A DNA stretch of 64,000 nt from Bacillus paramycoides (GTDB taxonomy: Bacteria; Bacillota; Bacilli; Bacillales; Bacillaceae_G). The notes under the pieces are model-generated. The model was not told the origin of the DNA, ran no database searches, and saw only the letters and a program-made list of their open reading frames with translations. A program made the translations under genes and the position numbers. The number at the start of each line of letters is the position of its first letter. Position 1 is the first letter of the stretch. Positions 1 through 7,728 of the stretch are shown piece after piece. The stretch spans positions 124,001 through 188,000 of the forward strand of contig NZ_MAOI01000101.1 of the NCBI RefSeq assembly GCF_001884235.1, read 5' to 3'.

Positions 1-261
1 TTCTTTTGCAATAATCTCTGCAAACTCTTCTCTTCTCTCATCCATTTTTTGTGCAACCTTTTCTAAAATAGTTGCGCGATCGTATGCTGATAATTTTTTC
101 ATTTCTTTCATTGCATTTTTAGCTGAAGTAATTGCTTCCTTAACATCCTCTTCTGTTCCTTGCGCAATTTCCGCTAATGTTTCTTCAGAATATGGTGCAT
201 ACAACGGTTTATACGTCCCTACTGATTTCCATTCTCCATTTATATATAAATTCTTTTTCAT
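1..261 (-). CDS. Aldehyde dehydrogenase family protein, N-terminal part
   Basis: Only the first 87 codons are inside the window; the gene continues past base 1. The visible protein starts MKKNLYINGEW and carries the N-terminal pattern of the NAD(P)-dependent aldehyde dehydrogenase superfamily: a short beta-strand tag, then 'EDVKEAITSAKNAM' and 'YDRATILEKVA'. The catalytic Cys and Glu lie outside the window, so the substrate cannot be named. The start ATG at 261 has a strong GGAAGGAG site. A perfect inverted repeat (TTTCAC-CTA-GTGAAA, 309-323) lies about 50 bases upstream and could be an operator. Family assignment is fairly safe; the specific enzyme is not. Confidence 0.7.
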   Translation of the reverse strand, partial: MKKNLYINGEWKSVGTYKPLYAPYSEETLAEIAQGTEEDVKEAITSAKNAMKEMKKLSAYDRATILEKVAQKMDERREEFAEIIAKE

Positions 262-308
262 AATGGTTCTCCTTCCGAATATTTGTATACAATAATATAT
301 TGCATTTA

Positions 309-323
309 TTTCACCTAGTGAAA
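309..323 (-). promoter_or_regulatory. Perfect inverted repeat upstream of aldehyde dehydrogenase
   Basis: TTTCAC-CTA-GTGAAA, six-base arms with a three-base spacer, lies between the aldehyde dehydrogenase start and the terminator of the next gene. Size and place fit an operator for a dimeric repressor. The regulator is unknown and chance is possible. Confidence 0.3.
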
Positions 324-376
324 GGTCTGACTTATATAATTGTATCATAGCCCAAATTTACCAAAAAACATTTTGC

Positions 377-407
377 TCAAAAAAAACTCTGCTACAAAGC
401 AGAGTTT
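377..407 (-). terminator. Intrinsic terminator of the CorC-like gene
   Basis: On the minus strand AAACTCTGC pairs with GCAGAGTTT and is followed by a run of eight T. The right arm overlaps the stop codon of the gene. Confidence 0.85.
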
Positions 408-1761
408 ACGAACTAATTTGTTCTTGTAGTGAAATCTTTTTTTCATCTCCTACAATAACGATCGGTTCTGACTGTTTCGTTACTTCTAACCTCTTAATAT
501 AGTGTCCATCTAATTCTTTCACACAAAACTTATAATTTTCAATTTCAATGGTGTCACCTTCGGAAATCTCAATATTTTTTGTTAGGATCCAACCACCGAT
601 CGTATCGACATCATCATCGTCAATAGTCAGACCTAATAATGCATTAACTTCATTAACAAGTACTTTTCCCTCTAAAATTGTTTTCGTCTCACTAACTTGT
701 TGAATTTCTGGCTGTTCATCAGTATCGAACTCATCTTGAATATCCCCTACAATTTCTTCTAAAATATCTTCAACGGTAACAAGGCCTGATGTACCACCAT
801 ATTCATCAATTAATATGGCGATATGTGTTCTTTCTCTTTGCATTTTTAAAAACAAATCATGTATTGGGATTGATTCAATAACTAGAATAATTGGCCTAAC
901 ATATTGCTCTACTGTCTTTTCATTAACAGCTCGATGCTTCACAAAATCTGTAAAAATATCTTTAAAATTCACAAAACCTATTACATGGTCCTTATCGCCA
1001 TCAACAACCGGATACCTCGTATATTTTTCATGAGACATTTTTTGTAAAGCCTCTTCAGCAGGCATTTCTTTGTTTAAAATATTCATCTCGGTTCGTGGTA
1101 CCATTATTTCTTTCGCAATACGATCATCAAATTCAAAAATTTTATTTACATATTTATATTCAGATTGATTAATTTCGCCATTTTTGTAACTTTCTGAAAC
1201 TAATAATCGCAATTCCTCTTCTGAATGCACTTCGTCATGTCCTTTTGATGGCTTCAACCCAAAAAACTTCGTAATTAACCGAGCTGATCCATTTAAAATC
1301 CAAATGAATGGAAATGCACTACGATAAAACAAAATAAGCGGCTTAGCAACAAAAAAACTCACTTGTTCTGCTTTTTGAATCGCGAATGTTTTTGGAGCCA
1401 ACTCTCCTACTACTACATGAAAAAAAGTGATAAACAAAAATACTAAAGTTACAGCAAAAATGTCTGCGAGTTGAGTAGGAATGTTCCAATTCGCAAAAAA
1501 CATATCAAACATATGCTTAAGCGCAGGTTTACCCGACCACCCAATCCCAAGAGCTGTTACGGTTATTCCTAACTGACAAGCTGATAAATATTCGTCTAAG
1601 TTTGTAATGACTGTTTTGACAGATATTGCGCGATTATTTCCCTCTGCAATTAAATAATCAATTCGAGAACTCCTCACTTTAACAATTGCAAATTCTGCTG
1701 CAACGAAAAATGCCGTTAAGGCAATTAAAACAATCACTATACTTATACTATATATGTCCAA
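406..1761 (-). CDS. CNNM/CorC-HlyC family membrane protein with CBS domains (probable Mg2+/divalent cation exporter)
   Basis: 451 aa. An N-terminal DUF21/CNNM membrane region (about residues 1-190, first helix within the first 25 residues) is followed by a cytoplasmic CBS pair ('KEIMVPRTEM' onward, about 215-335) and a C-terminal CorC_HlyC domain (about 350-430). Bacillus members of this family (such as MpfA) are linked to magnesium efflux; the exact ion here is inferred. The start is TTG at 1761 with AAGGAA six bases upstream, but that site is locked in a 12-bp hairpin (1768-1794), while a much stronger AGGAGGTGG lies further upstream in front of a four-codon mini-ORF. Translation may therefore be controlled. 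Single-gene unit closed by its own terminator. Confidence 0.88.
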   Translation of the reverse strand: MDIYSISIVIVLIALTAFFVAAEFAIVKVRSSRIDYLIAEGNNRAISVKTVITNLDEYLSACQLGITVTALGIGWSGKPALKHMFDMFFANWNIPTQLADIFAVTLVFLFITFFHVVVGELAPKTFAIQKAEQVSFFVAKPLILFYRSAFPFIWILNGSARLITKFFGLKPSKGHDEVHSEEELRLLVSESYKNGEINQSEYKYVNKIFEFDDRIAKEIMVPRTEMNILNKEMPAEEALQKMSHEKYTRYPVVDGDKDHVIGFVNFKDIFTDFVKHRAVNEKTVEQYVRPIILVIESIPIHDLFLKMQRERTHIAILIDEYGGTSGLVTVEDILEEIVGDIQDEFDTDEQPEIQQVSETKTILEGKVLVNEVNALLGLTIDDDDVDTIGGWILTKNIEISEGDTIEIENYKFCVKELDGHYIKRLEVTKQSEPIVIVGDEKKISLQEQISS

Positions 1762-1804
1762 ATACTTTTCCTTACTTACAATGTAAGCAAGGAAGCCACC
1801 TCCT
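1759..1804 (-). promoter_or_regulatory. Leader with strong SD, four-codon mini-ORF and 12-bp hairpin before the CorC-like gene
   Basis: Read on the minus strand: SD AGGAGGTGG (1804-1796), five bases, then TTG CTT ACA TTG TAA (1790-1776), then the gene's own weak SD and TTG start (1761-1759). TTCCTTGCTTAC and GTAAGTAAGGAA pair as a 12-bp stem with a 3-base loop (1794-1768) that covers both the mini-ORF and the gene's SD. This layout fits translational coupling or a leader switch. Function is inferred. Confidence 0.5.
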
Positions 1805-2126
1805 ACTTAAATTTATTCAAGTGAAGTAAGCATTCTTATACTCTAATAAAATTCTACATTAGCAACCACCTTTTTATATATTATATGCATACATAAAAAA
1901 GATATTTATAATTATGATAATCTAATTAGCTTATCACCGTCAAACTATAATAATTTCAATTTTTTGATAAATAAAGAATAAATTTATGTAAATCGTATAT
2001 GCTAAACAGCTAAATTTCGTGAAAAAACACTTTCTTTGCCGATTCCACACTTCTTTTGTCACTCCTGAAGGGAACTTACTATATAACTCGAAATCATTCA
2101 ACAGGATATATATAGGAGGGATTATT

Positions 2127-2612
2127 TTGGAATATAAAACACCATTTATCGCAAAGAAATTAGGTGTTAGCCCAAAGGCTGTCGTCCGGATTGCACAACA
2201 ATTAAATCTTACGATAGGAAAAAATAAATATGGTCATTTTATTTTCACACAAGGTGATTTAGATCAAATGTTAGAATTTCATCGTTCTCAAGCGGATCAA
2301 TCTCACAACACTCCACCTACTCAATTAACATCGTCAAATGATTTTGAGCAATTAGCAGCTCAACTAAACACAATTACGAAAAGACTAGATCGAATGGAAG
2401 AGCAAATGCAAGATAAAGCAAATGATGTCGTTACATACCAACTATTACAACATCGCCGCGAAATGGAGGAAATGTTAGAGCGAATTCAAAATCTAGAAGG
2501 TGCCCTAAAGAAAGAAGAACCAATATATATTACTCCTGATGCAAAACCAACATATGTAAGAGAAAAGAAACCAAAGCGTCGTAAAATGATTTTTAGTATA
2601 TTTGGACTATAA
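2127..2612 (+). CDS. racA: Chromosome-anchoring protein RacA
   Basis: 161 aa from TTG at 2127, chosen because AGGAGGG stands six bases before it; the open frame runs further upstream but has no ribosome site there. The first about 60 residues ([20 protein letters not shown]) form a MerR-like helix-turn-helix. A coiled coil follows (about 85-125, '[20 protein letters not shown]') and a lysine/arginine-rich tail ends in IFSIFGL. RacA binds origin-proximal DNA and, through DivIVA, holds the chromosome at the cell pole when sporulation begins. Single gene, followed by a very strong terminator. Assignment is confident from overall resemblance to the known B. cereus group protein. Confidence 0.92.
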   Translation: MEYKTPFIAKKLGVSPKAVVRIAQQLNLTIGKNKYGHFIFTQGDLDQMLEFHRSQADQSHNTPPTQLTSSNDFEQLAAQLNTITKRLDRMEEQMQDKANDVVTYQLLQHRREMEEMLERIQNLEGALKKEEPIYITPDAKPTYVREKKPKRRKMIFSIFGL

Positions 2613-2616
2613 CCTT

Positions 2617-2653
2617 GTAGACCCTTATTACAAGAATAAGGGTCTACTTTTTT
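2617..2653 (+). terminator. Intrinsic terminator of racA
   Basis: Perfect 13-bp stem GTAGACCCTTATT / AATAAGGGTCTAC with a five-base loop, followed by six T. Confidence 0.92.
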
Positions 2654-2660
2654 GTATAAA

Positions 2661-2717
2661 GAAAGATGTCCGTGATTAGACATCCTTCTTAAAACTATAC
2701 ATATTCATATAGTTTTA
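2661..2717 (-). terminator. Probable terminator region of the GNAT gene
   Basis: Two small hairpins read on the minus strand: AAAACTATA/TATAGTTTT overlapping the stop codon, then GATGTC/GACATC followed by TTTCTTT. The second looks more like a terminator; neither is strong. Confidence 0.5.
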
Positions 2718-3311
2718 TTTTGTTAGCATAATATTTTTACTGTATTCTGCAATAAGTGCCTGTGCATGAGCATTCCCTTGAATAATATCACGGAATTCTT
2801 TCAAAGAATACAAATGTGTAGCCCCTTTTCGAGCATGAATTCGTACTGGTACACCTTGTAAATTATCATGAAACTGGAATGGATTATCAATCGGTTCAAT
2901 TGGAAAACCGAGTGTAAGTAAATACATATACATTCTTTTTGTAACTGCTGCAATATACCATTCAGCTTTCGTCTCTAACGCATGCATAAATAAAATAGCT
3001 GTTAACCTTTTGAAATGCCCTCTCCCCCGAGACGTTTTCGCAATGCTTAACTTTCCTATTTCATATACATTTTTCAAATCTTTCACTAAATCATTTTTAG
3101 AAAACGGATAGAAAAACTCAGAATTTGATTGTTCAGGTACCGTATACTTAATACATTCTACAGTACCAATATGATGTTCATCTTCTATTAATAAAAATCG
3201 TGATGGATTTAAATTACGTTCTACAAACATTAAGTTTCTTTCTTCACAAAAATCTCCCCACAGTTGCTCGAACCAAAAATGTTCTTCCTTTGTTTGAACA
3301 CGCTGGAACAT
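2715..3311 (-). CDS. GNAT-fold acyltransferase resembling LuxI/FeeM-type N-acyl synthases
   Basis: 198 aa from ATG 3311, which follows AAGGCGGG; an upstream in-frame GTG at 3359 has no ribosome site. The centre reads 'VYEIGKLSIAKTSRGRGHFKRL', a GNAT motif A in the form seen in autoinducer synthases and N-acyl amino acid synthases (E-x-G-x-L, then a basic R-G-R-G acyl-CoA/ACP loop), followed by 'YMYLLTLGFPIEPIDNP' and a late 'VPVRIHARKG' strand. Substrate unknown; it could also be an ordinary acetyltransferase. It stands alone between racA and the McrB-like operon, with no LuxR-type partner. Fold assignment is fair, activity is inference. Confidence 0.6.
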   Translation of the reverse strand: MFQRVQTKEEHFWFEQLWGDFCEERNLMFVERNLNPSRFLLIEDEHHIGTVECIKYTVPEQSNSEFFYPFSKNDLVKDLKNVYEIGKLSIAKTSRGRGHFKRLTAILFMHALETKAEWYIAAVTKRMYMYLLTLGFPIEPIDNPFQFHDNLQGVPVRIHARKGATHLYSLKEFRDIIQGNAHAQALIAEYSKNIMLTK

Positions 3312-3597
3312 ATTTACCCGCCTTTCCCATCGCCGCTCTGTTTTTGATAACGCTTTCACTATATATCATATAAGAACAAATCTTCGTATGCAACTAAAAA
3401 TATTTACGTCTTATTATATTCTGCAAAATCAATTAAATTCCTACTAATAACCTTTTATCCCACATGCATCATTTCTTACTTCCACGTACTATCGTACACA
3501 TAAATAGATTCAATTCCTCTGTTGAAAGATGCTGATAATTTTTAAGCTCGAACCGTCTCACATGTCTTTCCGTACTGCATATAATTCTTCTTAACCT
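3312..3597. other. Intergenic region with a possible decayed reading frame
   Basis: About 290 bases without a convincing gene. On the minus strand one frame stays open for roughly 40 codons before a TGA at 3469-3471 (including 'RFELKNYQHLSTEEL') but has no start codon with a ribosome site. It may be a gene remnant or chance. Confidence 0.25.
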
Positions 3598-3629
3598 AAA
3601 GAAATCCTTTTTAAAAAAAGGATTTCTTT
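3598..3629 (-). terminator. Terminator of the McrB-like/DUF2357 operon
   Basis: AAAGAAATCCTTT pairs perfectly with AAAGGATTTCTTT (13 bp, six-base loop) directly after the stop codon. The trailing T-run is short on the minus strand. Confidence 0.7.
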
Positions 3630-5485
3630 TACATTTTATTACTTTTTAACCATTTCTCAAAAATTTGAATCATCCCATGCTTCCCAGCCAATTTCTCTTC
3701 TCCTTGTTTCGTTTTATATGGATATAGTTGTAAAAATACTCCACAACCAGATTCAATTTTTTTACTGTGCATATGGCTACCTGGATATACACAAATCACT
3801 TCATAAATCGCACTTCTCTGAAAAATTTGTTTTCCATTCTGTTCTTCTACATATTTAATAGACCAGTACTTATACATTTGCTCCGCTGCTTTTGTATTAC
3901 CGACAGGCTGAAAAATATTGTACATAGGACTATATTTCACTTCGACAATAATAGATGATTTGTATACATACTTCTCTTCTTCCTTTACATAACAATCTAA
4001 ACGAATATCTGGCTTTTTTGTGTCCTCTCCATTATAAAAATTACTCCCCTTACTTAATGCAATAAGTGGGTGTGTTTCAATTAAATCATTAAACGCGACG
4101 TGCACCTTTATCTCATCTTGATGTAAAACAACTGTCGTTCCATCTTGTAATCCATCTAAATAAAAATGTTCTTGTATTTGTTCACGGATAGGATTCTTAT
4201 ATTCAAATCCGATTTGTTCTAATATAGAAATAACGATAAAAAAAGCGTAATACTCATACACTAGAAATGTTGGCTTATATACGAATAATAAAGATGGAGA
4301 TTGCCCAGTATGTTGTGGTACCAATTCTAAATGATGGATTAATTGTTGATGTGGTATAGATAAAGAGTGAGAATTAATATTGGCTGTTTCAGAAACTTCC
4401 CTCCAAAATGAAGAATACAACAAATTTTGAAAGTATTGCACGCTTTCATGTACGATATGTGCTAAGATTTTATATTCTTGTATTTTTACAGAACTTTTTC
4501 GTAAATCTGCTTCTTTCAACAAATGTATATTTTTATATTTTTGTTTTTCCCTATCTGTCACTGATCCATTTCGTTCAATCGTTTTCATAATTGTTTTAAC
4601 AGATTGAAATTCGTCTAATTTTTTTTTCTTTGCTCCTTCTAGTATTTCAATAGTTTTACGTAAAAAAATTTCTGCTTCAAGTAAATAATTATAGAATAGC
4701 ATCGTTTTAAATTTAAGAAATGCATTTTCTTTACTATTTTTTTGTTCTATAAATTTGCGATTATAATATTTCGTATAAAGTTTTCTTTCTGCCATAATGG
4801 CACTTTTTCTCGTCGTCCTCCGTTCCTCCATTTCCCATTCATATTCGTGAACAAACTTCGCATTCGATTCTACTCTCGTAAAAATTTGTTTTATTTTTTT
4901 CATTTTTTGCGGCAACTTCCTTAGTAATACTAAGTAAGAAGAATCCTCAATATCACTAAGTGCTGAAAAAGTTTTTTTATAATAACTTCTATCTAAAATC
5001 AACTCATTCAAAATTGATTTCACATAATTTTGAATCATTCCAAATTGGTCATCAAAAAAATTTTTAGGAACGACTTGAAACGCACCATAATACGTTTTGT
5101 CTTCTATGCGCACTTCAAAATGATATAAGCCACAGCGCCACGGATAAAAAAATTCAGTTTTTCCATGTTCATACAATAATACTCTTTGTTTTTTTTCATT
5201 TAAATCATATTGTGACTCTTTTATATTCTTTTGTCCCTCATATACTTTATTCCATATGAATGTAATATCCATCGGATTTTGATAATGGAAATGTAATCTT
5301 AGTGGTTTTAATTCTTGTACTTTATAAATACATTGAACTAATGCTGTAGTAGACGTACAAAGCCGATTTAAAAGGATAAAATCTCCTTTCCCCTCCGTTC
5401 CAATGATTAGCTTTAATACAAACGGGAGCGTTTCTTTCGTATCGACAATTGCTGTTTCATAACGCTCCTCATTTTGCATATCCAT
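3629..5485 (-). CDS. DUF2357 protein with C-terminal PD-(D/E)XK nuclease motif, McrC-like partner
   Basis: 618 aa. The N-terminal part is a beta-rich DUF2357-type region that includes 'FFYPWRCGLYHFEVRI', followed by a long charged helical stretch (about 180-360, many KKK/EEE runs, probably coiled coil). The C-terminus carries a PD-(D/E)XK nuclease signature: P492-D493 in 'KKPDIRLDC', then E515-V-K517 in 'IIVEVKYSP'. This is the McrC-type arrangement, in which the partner couples a nuclease to an McrB-like AAA ring. The start ATG lies 17 bases inside the upstream ATPase gene with GGAG four bases before it, so the two are translationally coupled; ATG 5479 is a second possible start. Target and trigger unknown; restriction or DNA-processing is inferred from family and pairing. 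Confidence 0.75.
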   Translation of the reverse strand: MDMQNEERYETAIVDTKETLPFVLKLIIGTEGKGDFILLNRLCTSTTALVQCIYKVQELKPLRLHFHYQNPMDITFIWNKVYEGQKNIKESQYDLNEKKQRVLLYEHGKTEFFYPWRCGLYHFEVRIEDKTYYGAFQVVPKNFFDDQFGMIQNYVKSILNELILDRSYYKKTFSALSDIEDSSYLVLLRKLPQKMKKIKQIFTRVESNAKFVHEYEWEMEERRTTRKSAIMAERKLYTKYYNRKFIEQKNSKENAFLKFKTMLFYNYLLEAEIFLRKTIEILEGAKKKKLDEFQSVKTIMKTIERNGSVTDREKQKYKNIHLLKEADLRKSSVKIQEYKILAHIVHESVQYFQNLLYSSFWREVSETANINSHSLSIPHQQLIHHLELVPQHTGQSPSLLFVYKPTFLVYEYYAFFIVISILEQIGFEYKNPIREQIQEHFYLDGLQDGTTVVLHQDEIKVHVAFNDLIETHPLIALSKGSNFYNGEDTKKPDIRLDCYVKEEEKYVYKSSIIVEVKYSPMYNIFQPVGNTKAAEQMYKYWSIKYVEEQNGKQIFQRSAIYEVICVYPGSHMHSKKIESGCGVFLQLYPYKTKQGEEKLAGKHGMIQIFEKWLKSNKM

Positions 5486-7286
5486 ACAACTCCAGTTCTC
5501 TACGCTTTTGCCTTATATACGCTAAAGAATGCTCGAATGTTGATACACGATTTGCAAGCGAAGACTGTAAAAGCGGTATCAATGTTGCTCCTCTTTTCGC
5601 CTCTTCAGAAAGCAGAGGGCCAATCGTCATTTCTGTCCCCCTTAATTTTGTTAATACACGTTGCTTTATTTGCAAATCAAAGCCTTCTTCTCTGCTAATC
5701 ATATAAGATTGATTATTTTGGAACGGTATATTTTGCAAATACGAAGCAATTGCACTTGCACATCGAAAAGAAATCCCTTTTGATGCATCGTGTGATGATA
5801 AAACATCATGTAACTTATCCAATAACTCCAATTCCTCTTCAGAAAACACCTCGGTCATTTCTTTATTCCTAAACCAATTTATTCGAAATTCTCCCGTCGT
5901 TACTTTCAGCGATGGTTGCTGTACAACTTTCTCCTTTTCTAAACTCATCTCACAAAATGGAATCTTTTGTAGTGTAATCAAATTTGTTCGATCTAATAAT
6001 CGATCAGAGAGCTCTTTCGTCGTTTCGTCAAAATTTACAGTACCAACAAAAATAACGTTCTCCCCAATTTCAACTGTAGGCGGAATTGCATTTTCTATTT
6101 CCGGTACTTTCTCATATAAATTCAAAATACGATTTTTCTTCTCAAGTTGAAGAACAGATAAAAATGGAGTAAACCAAAGCTCAATATGTGACATGTTCAT
6201 TTCATCAAACACAACTATATATAATTGATTTGGATTTTCTTTCGCTTTCAATAACGTCCGAACTAACTTCGTTTCGCTTTCAATAAAAGTACCGTTCGGA
6301 TGAAGATATCCGAGTAAATCATGTGGTTCTTGATACGATGGCAAAATAGGAATCCAAACTAATTCTTCACCATAATGTAAGCCAAGTGCTTCTGCATAAG
6401 CTTGCACAAAGCGCGATTTCCCAACACCTGGTATACCACCAAGAATCGTTAACAAATTTGTTTTAACACTAATATGAAAATTATAAATATCCGTTTCATC
6501 CAAATATAACCTTTTATTACGAACTACGCTTTGTACATACTGTAAAAAAGAGGATTCACGCTCATCCCATTCCCAATCCTCCTTTTGTACTTTTATATCT
6601 TCTACTTCAACTAGCTTACCTTCTTCAGCAATTCGTTTTTTTAATTGCTCATACACATTCTCACTTACAAAATATAAATGATCTTCTACTGCTATTTCTA
6701 CATGTTTCCCCCAATTATTTATTTCAATATATTTACATTCTTTTCTTTGCTCAAAATACGCAATTGAACTTATTGATGATTTTAATGATAAATTTCCATA
6801 TAGCCTTCCTTCATGCCATAATAATTCAGGAGACTCAAAGTCTTTTGGTAATTTCGGCATAAGAAATGATAAATAACCATTGCTAAGCTTTCGTTCCAAA
6901 GACTCACCTTTTCTATAATTAGATACTTTTGGTGTTGGAATCAGTTTATATGCAGTTGCTATTTCTCGCGGCTCTTCTGTGCATATTAACTCCAGAAATA
7001 AATTTCCTCTATCATAATAAAGACGAAACATTACCAATTGCTTTTCTAATCTTCGCTTCTTTAAATCTGAAAAGATTTTTTTATTCTTTTTATTGCTGCA
7101 TAATCCTTCAAACAAATAGTTTTCAGTTGTAAATAGCTCTTGTAACGTTAATGGTATTGGCGAAAGGCATTGTACATAGAAATTCTCCCCGTTTTTCTCT
7201 CCCTCCGCTTTTGCAAACTTCCCAATAAACCTCATATAATACATTCGCTTTATAAAACTTGGATGAAGAGCTTTATGTAATTTCAC
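5469..7286 (-). CDS. McrB-family AAA+ ATPase (partner of DUF2357 nuclease)
   Basis: 605 aa from GTG 7286, placed five bases after AGAAGGTGA; the in-frame GTG at 7295 overlaps that ribosome site and is unlikely. Residues 1-about 250 are an unrecognised N-terminal region, expected in this family to recognise the target. The ATPase core has Walker A GGIPGVGKS (about 283-291), Walker B VVFDEMN (about 358-364), and the McrB-like sensor 'VGTVNFDETT' (about 414-423) with 'LSDRLLDR' arginine region. In classical McrB the signature is MNxxD; here it reads VNFDE, as in many McrB-like relatives. First gene of a two-gene operon with the nuclease. A restriction-like or nucleoprotein-remodelling role is inferred. 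Confidence 0.82.
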   Translation of the reverse strand: MKLHKALHPSFIKRMYYMRFIGKFAKAEGEKNGENFYVQCLSPIPLTLQELFTTENYLFEGLCSNKKNKKIFSDLKKRRLEKQLVMFRLYYDRGNLFLELICTEEPREIATAYKLIPTPKVSNYRKGESLERKLSNGYLSFLMPKLPKDFESPELLWHEGRLYGNLSLKSSISSIAYFEQRKECKYIEINNWGKHVEIAVEDHLYFVSENVYEQLKKRIAEEGKLVEVEDIKVQKEDWEWDERESSFLQYVQSVVRNKRLYLDETDIYNFHISVKTNLLTILGGIPGVGKSRFVQAYAEALGLHYGEELVWIPILPSYQEPHDLLGYLHPNGTFIESETKLVRTLLKAKENPNQLYIVVFDEMNMSHIELWFTPFLSVLQLEKKNRILNLYEKVPEIENAIPPTVEIGENVIFVGTVNFDETTKELSDRLLDRTNLITLQKIPFCEMSLEKEKVVQQPSLKVTTGEFRINWFRNKEMTEVFSEEELELLDKLHDVLSSHDASKGISFRCASAIASYLQNIPFQNNQSYMISREEGFDLQIKQRVLTKLRGTEMTIGPLLSEEAKRGATLIPLLQSSLANRVSTFEHSLAYIRQKRRELELYGYAK

Positions 7287-7344
7287 CGTAGTCACCTTCT
7301 TTTTTCATACTATTCTTAGTGTATGAACTACTACCAAAATTAGA

Positions 7345-7374
7345 AATAAAAAACCTAACGTCATCCGTCAGGTT
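7345..7374 (-). terminator. Terminator after the 86-aa protein gene
   Basis: Minus strand AACCTGACG / CGTTAGGTT stem (one G-T pair) followed by TTTTTTATTT. Confidence 0.8.
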
Positions 7375-7391
7375 CAAAAATAAAACGTATA

Positions 7392-7652
7392 TTAATGAGA
7401 AGGAAATGCTTTTTTTTCTTGTAAAATGGCATTATGAGCAATTTTCATTTTAGCAAGCACGTACCGTAATCGATCTTCGGCATTTTCATCTTTATTTTGC
7501 TGCAACTCCGCCAAATTCTCTACAGAACTCGCTAAATTTTCAATCACTCCTCGTAGTTCAGGATGATGATTAAAAAAAGACTCTTGCACTAGTACTTTCC
7601 TTAAATCACTAGCTAAATCCATAATTCTAGACAACTGTTCTTTTTCTTCCAT
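7392..7652 (-). CDS. Small hypothetical protein, helical
   Basis: 86 aa from ATG 7652. The SD AGGAGGG touches an earlier ATG (7658) but is six bases from this one, so the later start is chosen. The protein (MEEKEQLSRIMDLASDL...) is acidic, almost entirely predicted helix, with no membrane segment or cysteine and no motif I recognise. It lies directly upstream of the McrB-like operon on the same strand, separated by about 105 bases that include a terminator, so it is probably not part of that operon. Real gene likely; function unknown. Confidence 0.7.
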   Translation of the reverse strand: MEEKEQLSRIMDLASDLRKVLVQESFFNHHPELRGVIENLASSVENLAELQQNKDENAEDRLRYVLAKMKIAHNAILQEKKAFPSH

Positions 7653-7699
7653 TTTCATCCCTCCTGAATATCTTATGTATTAAATATTCTCTAACCAAA

Positions 7700-7728
7700 G
7701 AAAAAAGCCCTTTAAATTAAAAGGACTT
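7700..7728 (-). terminator. Terminator of the APC transporter gene
   Basis: Minus strand AAGTCCTTT / AAAGGGCTT stem followed by TTTTTTC, directly after the stop codon. Confidence 0.85.

Noticed and set aside
1762-2018. M-box or other magnesium riboswitch before the CorC-like gene
   Set aside because: The conserved M-box sequence and size are not seen; only a short hairpin and mini-ORF are present.
3469-3597. Small gene downstream of the DUF2357 nuclease
   Set aside because: About 40 open codons with a protein-like look, but no start codon with a ribosome site; kept only as a possible remnant.
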